Assembly: GCA_964347945.1 (NCBI GenBank)
Contig: CAYGAW010000100.1
Coordinates: forward strand, 1-5,692
From: CAYGAW01 sp964347945
GTDB lineage: Bacteria > Chloroflexota > Anaerolineae > UBA7937 > B3-Chlor
DNA length: 5,692 bases
Direction: 5' to 3'
Every line of letters starts with the position of its first letter. Positions within the stretch are counted from its first letter, which is position 1. The notes beneath the pieces were generated by a model that made no database searches, was not told where the DNA came from, and saw only the letters and a list, made by a program, of their open reading frames with translations. A program made the translations under genes and the position numbers. Of the stretch, positions 1 to 5,513 are shown in pieces.

Positions 1-91
1 CCGGTCCCCCTCCCACCACGAGCACCTCAGCTGCATCCGCCACAGGTATCTCGCGGTGTGGTTCGATGATCGTCCTCTCGTGCTGTTTCAC
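1..91 (-). CDS. FAD-dependent oxidoreductase, N-terminal fragment (cut by window edge)
   Basis: Only the first 30 codons are inside the window; the gene continues off the left edge. Reading leftward from a GTG at 91-89, the product begins MKQHERTIIEPHREIPVA and then DAAEVLVVGGGP. The segment VLVVGGGP is the first beta strand and glycine-rich turn (GxGxxG type) of a Rossmann FAD/NAD-binding fold, normally completed by AG just beyond the edge. A short charged leader ending in a 'P-x-A-D/E-x-x-VLVVGGGPAG' pattern is typical of the broad FAD-dependent oxidoreductase family (PF12831-like), whose substrates vary widely. GTG is chosen because GGGAG lies 7 nt upstream and no in-frame alternative has a better site. 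It lies 90 bp downstream of the tRNA-binding protein gene on the same strand, so co-transcription is possible. Substrate cannot be inferred. Confidence 0.8.
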   Translation of the reverse strand, partial: MKQHERTIIEPHREIPVADAAEVLVVGGGP

Positions 92-181
92 TCTACGTCT
101 CCCAACCTGCCCCGTGTCCAACGTGACGCCTGTCCTTAGGAAACATCTAGTGTGGCCGCCGCTGTTGTTCGAGCGCGTCAC

Positions 182-544
182 CTATCCAGCCCTCGCCCCA
201 CTGGGCACAGGCTCCTCGGGCACCGCCAGTACAGGTGTGATGCCATCGGGGTAGCCTATGTCAAACAACATGCCCTCTGAAACTTCGCCCATCATCTTCT
301 TGGGCTCGAGATTGACCACAAACAACGCCTGCTTCCCTTCGACTTCCTTTGGATCCTCACGCTCCTGCTTCATGCCGACCAGGATGGTCCTCTGGTGGTC
401 GCCGAAATCAACCGCGAGCTTGACCAACTTATCGGAGCCAGGCACATCTGTCACCGCCTCTATGGTCCCCACGCGAATGTCGATCCTGTCAAAGACCTCG
501 TAGGAGACAACGGGTTTGATAGGCGCTACCTCAATCGTCTTCAC
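182..544 (-). CDS. tRNA-binding domain protein (MetRS C-terminal / CsaA-like, EMAPII-type OB fold)
   Basis: A 120-residue protein made almost entirely of one tRNA-binding OB-fold domain (PF01588 type), as found at the C-terminus of methionyl-tRNA synthetase, in free-standing MetRS beta subunits, and in the CsaA chaperone. Diagnostic stretches are FDRIDIRVGTI (residues 18-28), VPGSDKLVKLAVDFG (34-48), the basic VNLEPKKMMG (77-86) and SEGMLF (89-94). These match the MetRS-type pattern 'D-x-RVG ... PGSDKLLKL ... NLKPRKLMG ... SxGML'. The match looks closer to the MetRS beta type than to CsaA, whose equivalent of PGSDKL differs. The family binds the elbow of tRNA, or unfolded protein in the case of CsaA; the role here is unknown and probably cytosolic. 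The reading frame is open up to a TTG at 595, but GTG at 544 is preferred because AGGAGG sits 5 nt upstream and the 17 extra residues match nothing in the family. The last 12 or so residues (EEPVPSGARAG) are a low-complexity tail. Confidence 0.9.
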   Translation of the reverse strand: MKTIEVAPIKPVVSYEVFDRIDIRVGTIEAVTDVPGSDKLVKLAVDFGDHQRTILVGMKQEREDPKEVEGKQALFVVNLEPKKMMGEVSEGMLFDIGYPDGITPVLAVPEEPVPSGARAG

Positions 545-549
545 GGTTC

Positions 550-555
550 CCTCCT
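550..555 (-). promoter_or_regulatory. Shine-Dalgarno site fixing the GTG start at 544
   Basis: Read on the minus strand this is AGGAGG inside GGGGAGGAGGG, 5 nt before GTG. It is the only strong ribosome binding site near the gene start, and it overrules the longer frame that opens with TTG at 595. Confidence 0.85.
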
Positions 556-640
556 CCCCGGCGGATGTGTTATGCAGTGGGTCGAATTCACTCAAGCTGT
601 CGCTATCGCACCAATGATTTGAATAGCCACGATGTGTGCG

Positions 641-675
641 GGCTCGGAGTCAAACACCCGACCGTGCTCCGAGCC
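641..675. repeat. Perfect 9-bp inverted repeat in the leader of the leftward gene
   Basis: GGCTCGGAG (641-649) and CTCCGAGCC (667-675) are exact reverse complements separated by 17 nt. If the leftward promoter at 698-726 is used, the repeat starts about 16 nt into the transcript and would form a GC-rich hairpin (7 of 9 pairs are G-C) well upstream of the ribosome binding site. No T-run follows on either strand, so it is not a typical intrinsic terminator. It could be an mRNA 5'-end structure or an operator for a dimeric regulator. Confidence 0.6.
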
Positions 676-697
676 AACTACCTTGTGCTCAGAGAAA

Positions 698-726
698 ATT
701 GTATCATAACCTGTGGCGAAAGGCAA
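698..726 (-). promoter_or_regulatory. Candidate sigma-70-type promoter for the leftward genes
   Basis: On the minus strand, TTGCCT (726-721) and TACAAT (703-698) are separated by exactly 17 bp. The -35 matches 4 of 6 consensus bases and the -10 matches 5 of 6. Initiation would fall near 691, giving a leader of roughly 147 nt before the GTG at 544, which contains the inverted repeat at 641-675. The match is moderate and the call depends on its position upstream of the gene. Confidence 0.5.
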
Positions 727-750
727 GGCCTTCTGTACCGCAATCCCCCG

Positions 751-779
751 TTGACAGGGTAGTGCAGCCTGCGTATAAT
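751..779 (+). promoter_or_regulatory. Perfect-consensus sigma-70-type promoter for the rightward block
   Basis: TTGACA (751-756) and TATAAT (774-779) match the -35 and -10 consensus at all 12 positions with the optimal 17-bp spacer (757-773). Transcription should begin near 786, leaving a leader of about 67 nt to the flavodoxin ATG at 853. The match to the housekeeping consensus suggests a strong basal promoter, possibly one held down by a repressor. No clear operator palindrome overlaps it. Confidence 0.85.
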
Positions 780-841
780 GTGATACCCAACCGGCTCCCG
801 ATTTCCCGGGGCTCGAACCGGCGTGTCTTGGTCACCATACC

Positions 842-846
842 AGGAG
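842..846 (+). promoter_or_regulatory. Shine-Dalgarno site fixing the flavodoxin start at 853
   Basis: AGGAG lies 6 nt before the ATG at 853. This selects residue 11 of the longer open frame that begins at 823. The protein starting here begins directly with the first beta strand, MNALVVYDST, as expected for a flavodoxin. Confidence 0.85.
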
Positions 847-852
847 AAGGTC

Positions 853-1308
853 ATGAACGCCCTTGTCGTTTACGACTCGACATTCGGCAATACGGAGAGT
901 ATCGCAGAGGCTATAGCCGATGTGCTTGCACAGAGAGGCACGGCGCGCCTGCTCAGGGTCAACAAAGTTCAGCCCGGTGACCTCGAAGGCATAGACCTAT
1001 TGGTGGCTGGCTGCCCGACACAGCGCCGCAAGCCCACTCCGGCGATCGTGGCTTTTCTCGGAGTGACCCCGGCTGCGGTCCTCGAAGGTCTTGCCGTGGC
1101 CGCTTTCGACACGCGCTACCGCAGGTTCCGACTAGTAACCGGATCCGCCGCGAGAGCCCTCGCCAAGCGGCTTCGCAAAGCTGGTGCGGCGCTGCTGCTT
1201 CCACCGGAGAGCTTCTTCGTGTTGGGCAGAGAGGGCCCTCTGGAAGAGGGCGAGCTTGGGCGCGCAGCCGACTGGGCTCGCAAGATCCTGAATATACTGG
1301 GGGTGTGA
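853..1308 (+). CDS. Flavodoxin-family protein
   Basis: A 151-residue single-domain flavodoxin fold. The N-terminus MNALVVYDSTFGNTESIAEA carries the FMN phosphate-binding loop (S9-T10-F11-G12-N13-T14) straight after beta strand 1. DLLVAGCPTQRRKPTP (residues 48-63) is the second FMN-contacting loop, usually GSPT-x-x-G-x-P. The C-terminal half (VTGSAARALAKRLRKAG, then PPESFFVLGREGPLEEGEL) is typical of short flavodoxin-like proteins of Actinobacteria and Chloroflexota rather than of classical ferredoxin-replacing flavodoxins. It should bind FMN and transfer electrons in the cytosol; the partner is unknown. It is the first gene after the strong promoter and is followed after 98 bp by membrane protein A. 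Two arginines (58-59) in the loop that often carries an aromatic flavin-stacking residue or glycines are slightly unusual. Confidence 0.9.
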   Translation: MNALVVYDSTFGNTESIAEAIADVLAQRGTARLLRVNKVQPGDLEGIDLLVAGCPTQRRKPTPAIVAFLGVTPAAVLEGLAVAAFDTRYRRFRLVTGSAARALAKRLRKAGAALLLPPESFFVLGREGPLEEGELGRAADWARKILNILGV

Positions 1309-1406
1309 ACAATCCGGGGATGCCCAGGCAAACAGTGACCGTTCGCCTCGGCAGCTGACCGAGCTGAGGTGGCGTTGCTCTCGTCCGATCGATCTGAGAA
1401 AGTAGG

Positions 1407-2279
1407 ATGAACGTCAGAACGATTCTCTCATATCTCTGGAAGGTACCAGTCTGCGGCGCAGGCTTCGTTGTGGGCAGCATACTGGGAAGCATCATCGCCG
1501 GAGTCATAGGTCTCGAGACCCCAGCTATTCCGCAAGGCACCGATCCCGGCACCCTACTTCTCTTCCAGTTGCTCGCCAGCCCGATCCTGGCCCTGGCCCT
1601 CGCCTTCGTGTCGCGCGGAATCCAGGGTAGCTACGCCGCGCGCTGGCTGATCCTTGCCCTCCTGACCTGGGTGTCCTCTGGCGTCAACACGCTGATCGAG
1701 GCGGCGACATTCACTACCTTTCAAGCGGCATCCCTTTTCACCGTTGTGATGTGGCTCGGCGCGAGCCTGGTCTGTAGCGCCCTGGTTGCCCTGCTATTCC
1801 CACCCACCGACAGGGGACAGGGTTTCAGGGCCAATCTGAGAGCCTTCTTCGCCAGTCGGCCCACTCGTCAATGGGCCTGGCGCCTGCCCGTGGCCAGCGT
1901 GGCCTTCATGCCCATCTACTACTTCTTCGGTCGGCTGGTGATCCCCTTCACGTACGAGTACTACCGTCAGAACCTGCTAGAGCTCACCATCCCGGGATGG
2001 GGACAGATCCTGCCCGTGTTATTCGTGCGCAGTGTGCTCTTCCTCCTCGCATCCCTGCCAGTTCTGATTACCTGGCAGAAGTCTCGACGCAACCTGGTCC
2101 TCTCCCTGGGTTTTGCGATGTTCGTTCTCGTCGGGGCTTTGCTCTTGATACCGGCCTATTGGCTCCCTCTCACGCTGCGTGTGCCCCACTCGGTGGAGAT
2201 CCTGGCAGATTCCATGGTCTATTCATTGGTCCTGGTGGTGGTGCTCGTGAAGCCACGCGTAAGCGGGGGCCAAGACTGA
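1407..2279 (+). CDS. Polytopic membrane protein A (unknown family, paralogue of the protein at 4557-5507)
   Basis: I do not recognise the family. The 290-residue product is very hydrophobic, with about eight likely membrane spans (roughly residues 12-34, 48-69, 78-100, 108-131, 160-180, 198-221, 228-249, 265-281) and a charged stretch RGQGFRANLRAFFASRPTRQ at about 136-155 that would be a cytoplasmic loop between two four-span halves. It aligns end to end with the protein encoded at 4557-5507. Shared blocks are LIEAATFTT (96-104), W-x-WRL (156-160), PIYYFFG (169-175), YYRQNLLELTIPG (185-197), ILPVLFVR (201-208) and LRVPHSVEILADS (257-269). The ATG at 1407 has only a weak purine-rich site (GAGAAAG) upstream. 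It sits directly before the ABC ATPase gene, so an accessory or permease-like role in that transporter is plausible. CPBP-type protease motifs (EExxxR) are absent. Confidence 0.85.
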   Translation: MNVRTILSYLWKVPVCGAGFVVGSILGSIIAGVIGLETPAIPQGTDPGTLLLFQLLASPILALALAFVSRGIQGSYAARWLILALLTWVSSGVNTLIEAATFTTFQAASLFTVVMWLGASLVCSALVALLFPPTDRGQGFRANLRAFFASRPTRQWAWRLPVASVAFMPIYYFFGRLVIPFTYEYYRQNLLELTIPGWGQILPVLFVRSVLFLLASLPVLITWQKSRRNLVLSLGFAMFVLVGALLLIPAYWLPLTLRVPHSVEILADSMVYSLVLVVVLVKPRVSGGQD

Positions 2280-2294
2280 GTCCCTACAGGGCCT

Positions 2295-2308
2295 CAAGCT
2301 TGCGCTTG
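2295..2308. repeat. Small hairpin between membrane protein A and the ATPase gene
   Basis: CAAGC, a TTGC loop, then GCTTG form a perfect 5-bp stem in the 67-bp gap. No T-tract follows, so it is not a convincing terminator. It may be chance or a minor mRNA structure. Confidence 0.3.
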
Positions 2309-2346
2309 CTGTGTAGATCCTGTTTCTGAGTGTCGAACGGGAGAAG

Positions 2347-3249
2347 ATGATGCCTCAAACAATGCTAGAGACGCACAACCTGACAAAGAGATACAACGGC
2401 TTCACCGCGGTGGATGACCTCTCCTTCGAGGTGTACGAGGGCGACATCTTTGGCCTCCTGGGTCCCAACGGCGCCGGAAAGACCACCGCTATTCGCACCA
2501 TCATGGACATCTTCAAACCGGATGAAGGAACCATCAAGGTCCTAGGGCAGCCGCCGGGGGTCGTTCGCAGGCGCATTGGCTACCTGCCGGAGGAGCGCGG
2601 CCTGTACCAAGATCTCAAGGTACTGGACGTACTGGTCTACCTGGCGCAGCTGAAGGGAACGCCCAGGGCCGTCGCCCGCGAGCAGGCCCTGAGCTGGCTG
2701 GAGCGCATCGAGTTGGGCGAATGGGCTCAGAAGAAGGTCAGGGACCTCAGCCGAGGGATGCAGCAAAAGCTCCAATTCGTCGCCAGCGTCGTGCACGACC
2801 CACAACTGCTCATCCTGGATGAGCCCTTCCAGGGACTGGACCCCATCAATGTGGACCTGCTCAAGAGGTTGATACGGGAACTCCAGAGTGAGGGGAAGAC
2901 GGTGATGCTAAGCGCGCACCAGATGAATCTCGTAGAGGCCCTGTGCGACCGCATCCTGCTCATCGACGACGGAATGGCCGTGTTGTACGGTTCGCTGGAC
3001 GAGATCAAGCGTCGCCACTCTCCTGACGCCGTGCGCGTCCGCACTTCCGCCACTCTCGATGCATTGCCCGGCGTGGTGCGCATAGAGCGGCGGGATGACA
3101 CCTATAGTCTCACTCTGGAAGGTGTCACTCCTCAGGAGCTACTGGCGACGCTGGTGCAGAGAGATGTGCCCGTCCAGTCCTTCGAGGTGGCTACCGCACC
3201 ATTGGAGGACATCTTCATCAAGGTTGTGAAAGAGAGAGACAATGCGTAG
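2347..3249 (+). CDS. ABC transporter ATP-binding protein, NatA/YhaQ-like (ABC-2 exporter)
   Basis: A 300-residue ABC ATPase that energises the permease encoded next. Visible motifs: Walker A GPNGAGKTT (39-47); Q-loop region YLPEERGLY (79-87), where this subfamily has P-E-E in place of the usual glutamine; signature LSRGM (134-138), a known variant of LSGGQ; Walker B LLILDE (154-159); D-loop GLDP (163-166); and switch histidine H191 in LSAHQM. The C-terminal part (VQSFEVATAPLEDIFIKVV) matches the DUF4162-like tail of Na+ exporter and multidrug/lantibiotic-type ATPases. All catalytic residues needed for ATP hydrolysis appear present. Two ATGs in tandem (2347 and 2350) follow GGGAG at 2339-2343; the second has better spacing (6 nt), so the true start may be 2350. 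The stop codon overlaps the permease start by 8 nt, indicating translational coupling. Confidence 0.96.
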   Translation: MMPQTMLETHNLTKRYNGFTAVDDLSFEVYEGDIFGLLGPNGAGKTTAIRTIMDIFKPDEGTIKVLGQPPGVVRRRIGYLPEERGLYQDLKVLDVLVYLAQLKGTPRAVAREQALSWLERIELGEWAQKKVRDLSRGMQQKLQFVASVVHDPQLLILDEPFQGLDPINVDLLKRLIRELQSEGKTVMLSAHQMNLVEALCDRILLIDDGMAVLYGSLDEIKRRHSPDAVRVRTSATLDALPGVVRIERRDDTYSLTLEGVTPQELLATLVQRDVPVQSFEVATAPLEDIFIKVVKERDNA

Positions 3250-4477
3250 AGTGCTGATCGTAGCGCGACATGAATACTTGGTCAACGTCCGGCGGGTCGG
3301 ATTCATCGCCATGACCCTGCTGGTGCCACTGCTGGGAGCAGCAGGCCTGTTCGTCGCAGCTTTCTTCGGCGGGCAGGCTGCCGCCTTCTTTGCCAGCACC
3401 TTCATCCCTGAAGAGAGGAACGTTGGCCTGGTCGACCACCTGGGCGCCTTCACCCCTTTGCTGCCTGCATACGAGGAGGATTTCCGGCTGTTGGAGGACG
3501 AAGACGTCGCTCGAGCGGCCCTCAAGGCTGAGGAGATCGACAGCTTGCTGATCGTGCCCGAAGACTACATCGAGGTCGGCACCGTCACGCTGGTCACAAG
3601 AGAGGGCGGTTTCAGCGCAGCAGTGATGGAGGACTCGGATACCGTGCGGGCGATGTTCGTGGACCACCTGCTGGGCGATGAGCTGGACCCTGCGTTGCGA
3701 GAAAGGGTGGCGGACCCCATCGACTTCACTCTCGTCGCACTGGAGGAGGAAGGCGAGGCTGAAGGAGGACCACTGAACATCGTCCTCAACCTGATGGTGC
3801 CCTACTTCCTTGGCATACTCCTGGTGATGACCATCTTCGTCACCTCGGGCTACCTGCTGCAAGGCGTGGCCAGGGAGAAGACGAGCCGGGTGATGGAGAT
3901 CATTCTCTCTTCCGTCACGGCCCGGCAGCTACTGGCGGGCAAGGTACTAGGGTTGGGAGCTCTGGGGCTGACGCAAATCGTGATCTGGATGCTGTCCTCG
4001 GTTGCGCTGAGCGGGGGCGCGCTGGGGCTGCTGGGCGTGGCATTGCCTCTGCTGTCTCGCCCCCACATCCTGATCTTGGGCCTGGTCTACTACGTCCTAG
4101 GGTTCCTGGTCTACGCAGTGTTGATGGGAGGAGTGGGTGCTCTGGGCACCACGCAGCAGGAGTCCCAGCAACTGGCGGGGATCTTCTCCCTCATGGCTGG
4201 CATTCCCCTGATGATGGCCGGATTCATGTTCTCCAATCCCAACATCACCTTCGTGAGGGTGCTCTCCTGGTTTCCACTGACTGCCCCGACGATGATGTTG
4301 TTGCGCCTGCCGATGGCCGAGGTCCCAATGGTGGACATAGTGGGGAGCATTGTGATGCTCATCATCACTATCCCGGCCGTCCTGTGGGCAGGGAGCAAGG
4401 TATTCCGCATGGGCCTCCTGATGTACGGCAAGCGGCCCAGCGTGAGGCAGGTCTTGCGGGCGCTCCGACAGGCGTAA
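3242..4477 (+). CDS. ABC-2 type transporter permease, NatB/YhaP-like
   Basis: A 411-residue integral membrane permease with ABC2_membrane_3 architecture. One N-terminal span (about 20-43) is followed by a large extracytoplasmic domain of about 135 residues (44-177, rich in Asp and Glu), then five further spans (about 178-205, 234-256, 277-303, 310-331, 362-386). The cytoplasmic loop REKTSRVMEIILSSVTARQLLAGK (211-234) is the hallmark of NatB-like permeases and is thought to contact the ATPase. ATG at 3242 lies inside the last codons of the ATPase gene, with a purine-rich GAGAGAG upstream. The pair would export a substrate across the cytoplasmic membrane; in this family substrates include sodium ions and amphipathic toxic compounds, and nothing here fixes which. 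Confidence 0.95.
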   Translation: MRRVLIVARHEYLVNVRRVGFIAMTLLVPLLGAAGLFVAAFFGGQAAAFFASTFIPEERNVGLVDHLGAFTPLLPAYEEDFRLLEDEDVARAALKAEEIDSLLIVPEDYIEVGTVTLVTREGGFSAAVMEDSDTVRAMFVDHLLGDELDPALRERVADPIDFTLVALEEEGEAEGGPLNIVLNLMVPYFLGILLVMTIFVTSGYLLQGVAREKTSRVMEIILSSVTARQLLAGKVLGLGALGLTQIVIWMLSSVALSGGALGLLGVALPLLSRPHILILGLVYYVLGFLVYAVLMGGVGALGTTQQESQQLAGIFSLMAGIPLMMAGFMFSNPNITFVRVLSWFPLTAPTMMLLRLPMAEVPMVDIVGSIVMLIITIPAVLWAGSKVFRMGLLMYGKRPSVRQVLRALRQA

Positions 4478-4507
4478 GTAGCAGAACCCCCCAGGGGTAG
4501 TTATCAG

Positions 4508-4528
4508 CCAGGAAGGACCCCCAGGAAG
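4508..4528 (+). repeat. Short direct repeat CCAGGAAG before membrane protein B
   Basis: CCAGGAAG occurs at 4508-4515 and again at 4521-4528, a 13-nt period, in the 79-bp gap after the permease gene. Both copies are purine-rich and resemble weak ribosome binding sites. Significance is uncertain. Confidence 0.35.
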
Positions 4529-4535
4529 ATGTCGC

Positions 4536-4544
4536 AGAGGAGGT
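4536..4544 (+). promoter_or_regulatory. Likely Shine-Dalgarno site for membrane protein B, with long spacing
   Basis: AGAGGAGGT ends 12 nt before the ATG at 4557, longer than the usual 5-9 nt. No in-frame start lies closer to it. A second purine run, AAGG, touches the ATG directly and is too close to act as a normal site. Confidence 0.5.
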
Positions 4545-4556
4545 GGCAGAACAAGG

Positions 4557-5507
4557 ATGTCCGCAACGAATACTGATCAATCCAAAGCACGATTTGCACT
4601 TGCGCTTTTGTGGCGCAGCCTGGTAGTGGCCGTGGGGTACGTAGTAGCACTGATGATCGGGGGCATGATCAGCCAGGCCCTCCGACTGCCCATGCCACCA
4701 ATGGCTGCTGATGTCGACCTGAGCCAGATCCTCGTGCTTGAGTTCGTTTCTGGCTTGCTGCTGGGCCTGACAATGGGACCTCTCTCCGAGAGGTTGAGGA
4801 TTCCAGGCTGGCAGCGCGCTATTCTGCTGTTCGCTCTCCTGTTCGTTCTGAACAGCTTCATCAATGCCGTCGAAGCTCTATTCTTCACCACCGCGCCATT
4901 CGCTGAGTTGCTGGTCGGGCTGGTCACGCCGTTCGTCGGTCATGTGGCGCTGGCGCTGCTGCTGACGGCCCTGTTCCGGCCAGCCTCGGTAGACCGTGGG
5001 CTGGTGAGCGCCCTGCGAGACGCTCTGGGCCGAAGACGACGGACATCGTGGGTTTGGCGCTTCCTGCTGGCAGGCGTCCTCTACCTGCCCATCTGGTTCT
5101 TCTTCGGCCTCATCATCTCGCCCATCGTACTGCCCTACTACCAGGAGGTAGGCTTGGGGCTCACCGTACCGGGTCTCGATGTGATCCTGCCCCTGGAGAT
5201 CTTCCGTGGGCTGCTCTATGCCGGGACGCTATTCCTGCTGATCGCGGTCCTGGGGGGATCCCGACGCTCAACGGCCTTCTGGGTGGTGCTCACTCTCTGC
5301 GTGCTTAGCTCGTGGACGCCCATGCTGATGGTGGCCTGGTGGCCCATTCCCTTGCGTGTGACGCATGGTCTGGAGATCACCGCCGATTCCATAGTCCACG
5401 GGCTCATCGTTACCCTGCTGCTCTGGACTCCCACACAGGATAAGTCAGTGAAACCGCCAAGCATTCACGGTTTGGAGCGAACACTGGCCAGAAGTCCAGG
5501 AGACTAG
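4557..5507 (+). CDS. Polytopic membrane protein B (unknown family, paralogue of the protein at 1407-2279)
   Basis: A 316-residue hydrophobic protein of unrecognised family with about eight likely spans (near 21-41, 58-76, 87-110, 115-139, 168-192, 208-231, 239-260, 274-289). A basic loop at about 142-165 (including LGRRRRTSW) separates two halves, matching the placement of the charged loop in membrane protein A. Blocks shared with A are AVEALFFTT (104-112), W-x-WRF (165-169), PIWFFFG (178-184), YYQEVGLGLTVPG (194-206), ILPLEIFRG (210-218) and LRVTHGLEITADS (266-278). It differs from A by a polar N-terminus of about 12 residues and a hydrophilic C-terminal tail of about 25 residues. It follows the permease gene by 79 bp and precedes the second flavodoxin gene by only 6 nt, so it is probably in the same transcription unit. 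Being one of two copies flanking the exporter suggests an accessory subunit; this is inference. Confidence 0.85.
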   Translation: MSATNTDQSKARFALALLWRSLVVAVGYVVALMIGGMISQALRLPMPPMAADVDLSQILVLEFVSGLLLGLTMGPLSERLRIPGWQRAILLFALLFVLNSFINAVEALFFTTAPFAELLVGLVTPFVGHVALALLLTALFRPASVDRGLVSALRDALGRRRRTSWVWRFLLAGVLYLPIWFFFGLIISPIVLPYYQEVGLGLTVPGLDVILPLEIFRGLLYAGTLFLLIAVLGGSRRSTAFWVVLTLCVLSSWTPMLMVAWWPIPLRVTHGLEITADSIVHGLIVTLLLWTPTQDKSVKPPSIHGLERTLARSPGD

Positions 5508-5513
5508 AAGCGT

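Larger units (their letters stand above)
545..852. other. Divergent intergenic control region, no gene seen
   Basis: This 308-bp gap separates the leftward tRNA-binding protein gene from the rightward flavodoxin gene. It contains a leftward promoter candidate (698-726), a perfect inverted repeat (641-675), a strong rightward promoter (751-779) and both ribosome binding sites. The short open frames crossing it have no recognisable protein content and no convincing ribosome binding sites. The two -35 boxes are 24 bp apart, back to back, so one regulator could influence both directions. Confidence 0.75.

Noticed and set aside
806..821. tRNA T-arm-like string on the minus strand (GGTTCGAGCC inside CCGG...CCGG) in the flavodoxin leader
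   Set aside because: The stem is only 4 bp with an 8-nt loop, and no acceptor stem, D-arm or anticodon arm could be found at the right distances. It lies within the transcribed leader of the flavodoxin gene and is probably chance; a tRNAscan-SE run would settle it.
1309..1406. Possible terminator or hairpin between the flavodoxin gene and membrane protein A
   Set aside because: CAGCT...AGCTG and CTCGG...CCGAG can pair in alternative 5-bp stems near 1346-1370, but they exclude each other and no T-run follows. I see no basis for ending the transcript here, nor a second promoter with good hexamers.
959..1552. 197-codon minus-strand frame across the flavodoxin gene and the start of membrane protein A
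   Set aside because: It spans two genes supported by motifs and ribosome binding sites, and its translation is rich in Pro, Arg, Ser and Cys with no recognisable domain.
1407..2279. CPBP-type intramembrane protease as identity for membrane proteins A and B
   Set aside because: Polytopic proteins next to ABC exporters are often CPBP proteases, but the EExxxR, FxxxH and second histidine motifs are not present in either protein.
2793..2864. Degenerate ABC signature and missing Q-loop glutamine as signs of an inactive ATPase
   Set aside because: LSRGM in place of LSGGQ and PEE in the Q-loop region are normal for NatA/YhaQ-type ATPases. Walker A lysine, Walker B glutamate and the switch histidine are intact.
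2542..4580. Long open frames on the minus strand opposite the ABC transporter genes, including one of 214 codons at 3218-3862
   Set aside because: They mirror strongly supported genes, have no family motifs and have compositions rich in Ser, Arg, His and Gln typical of antisense frames in GC-rich DNA.
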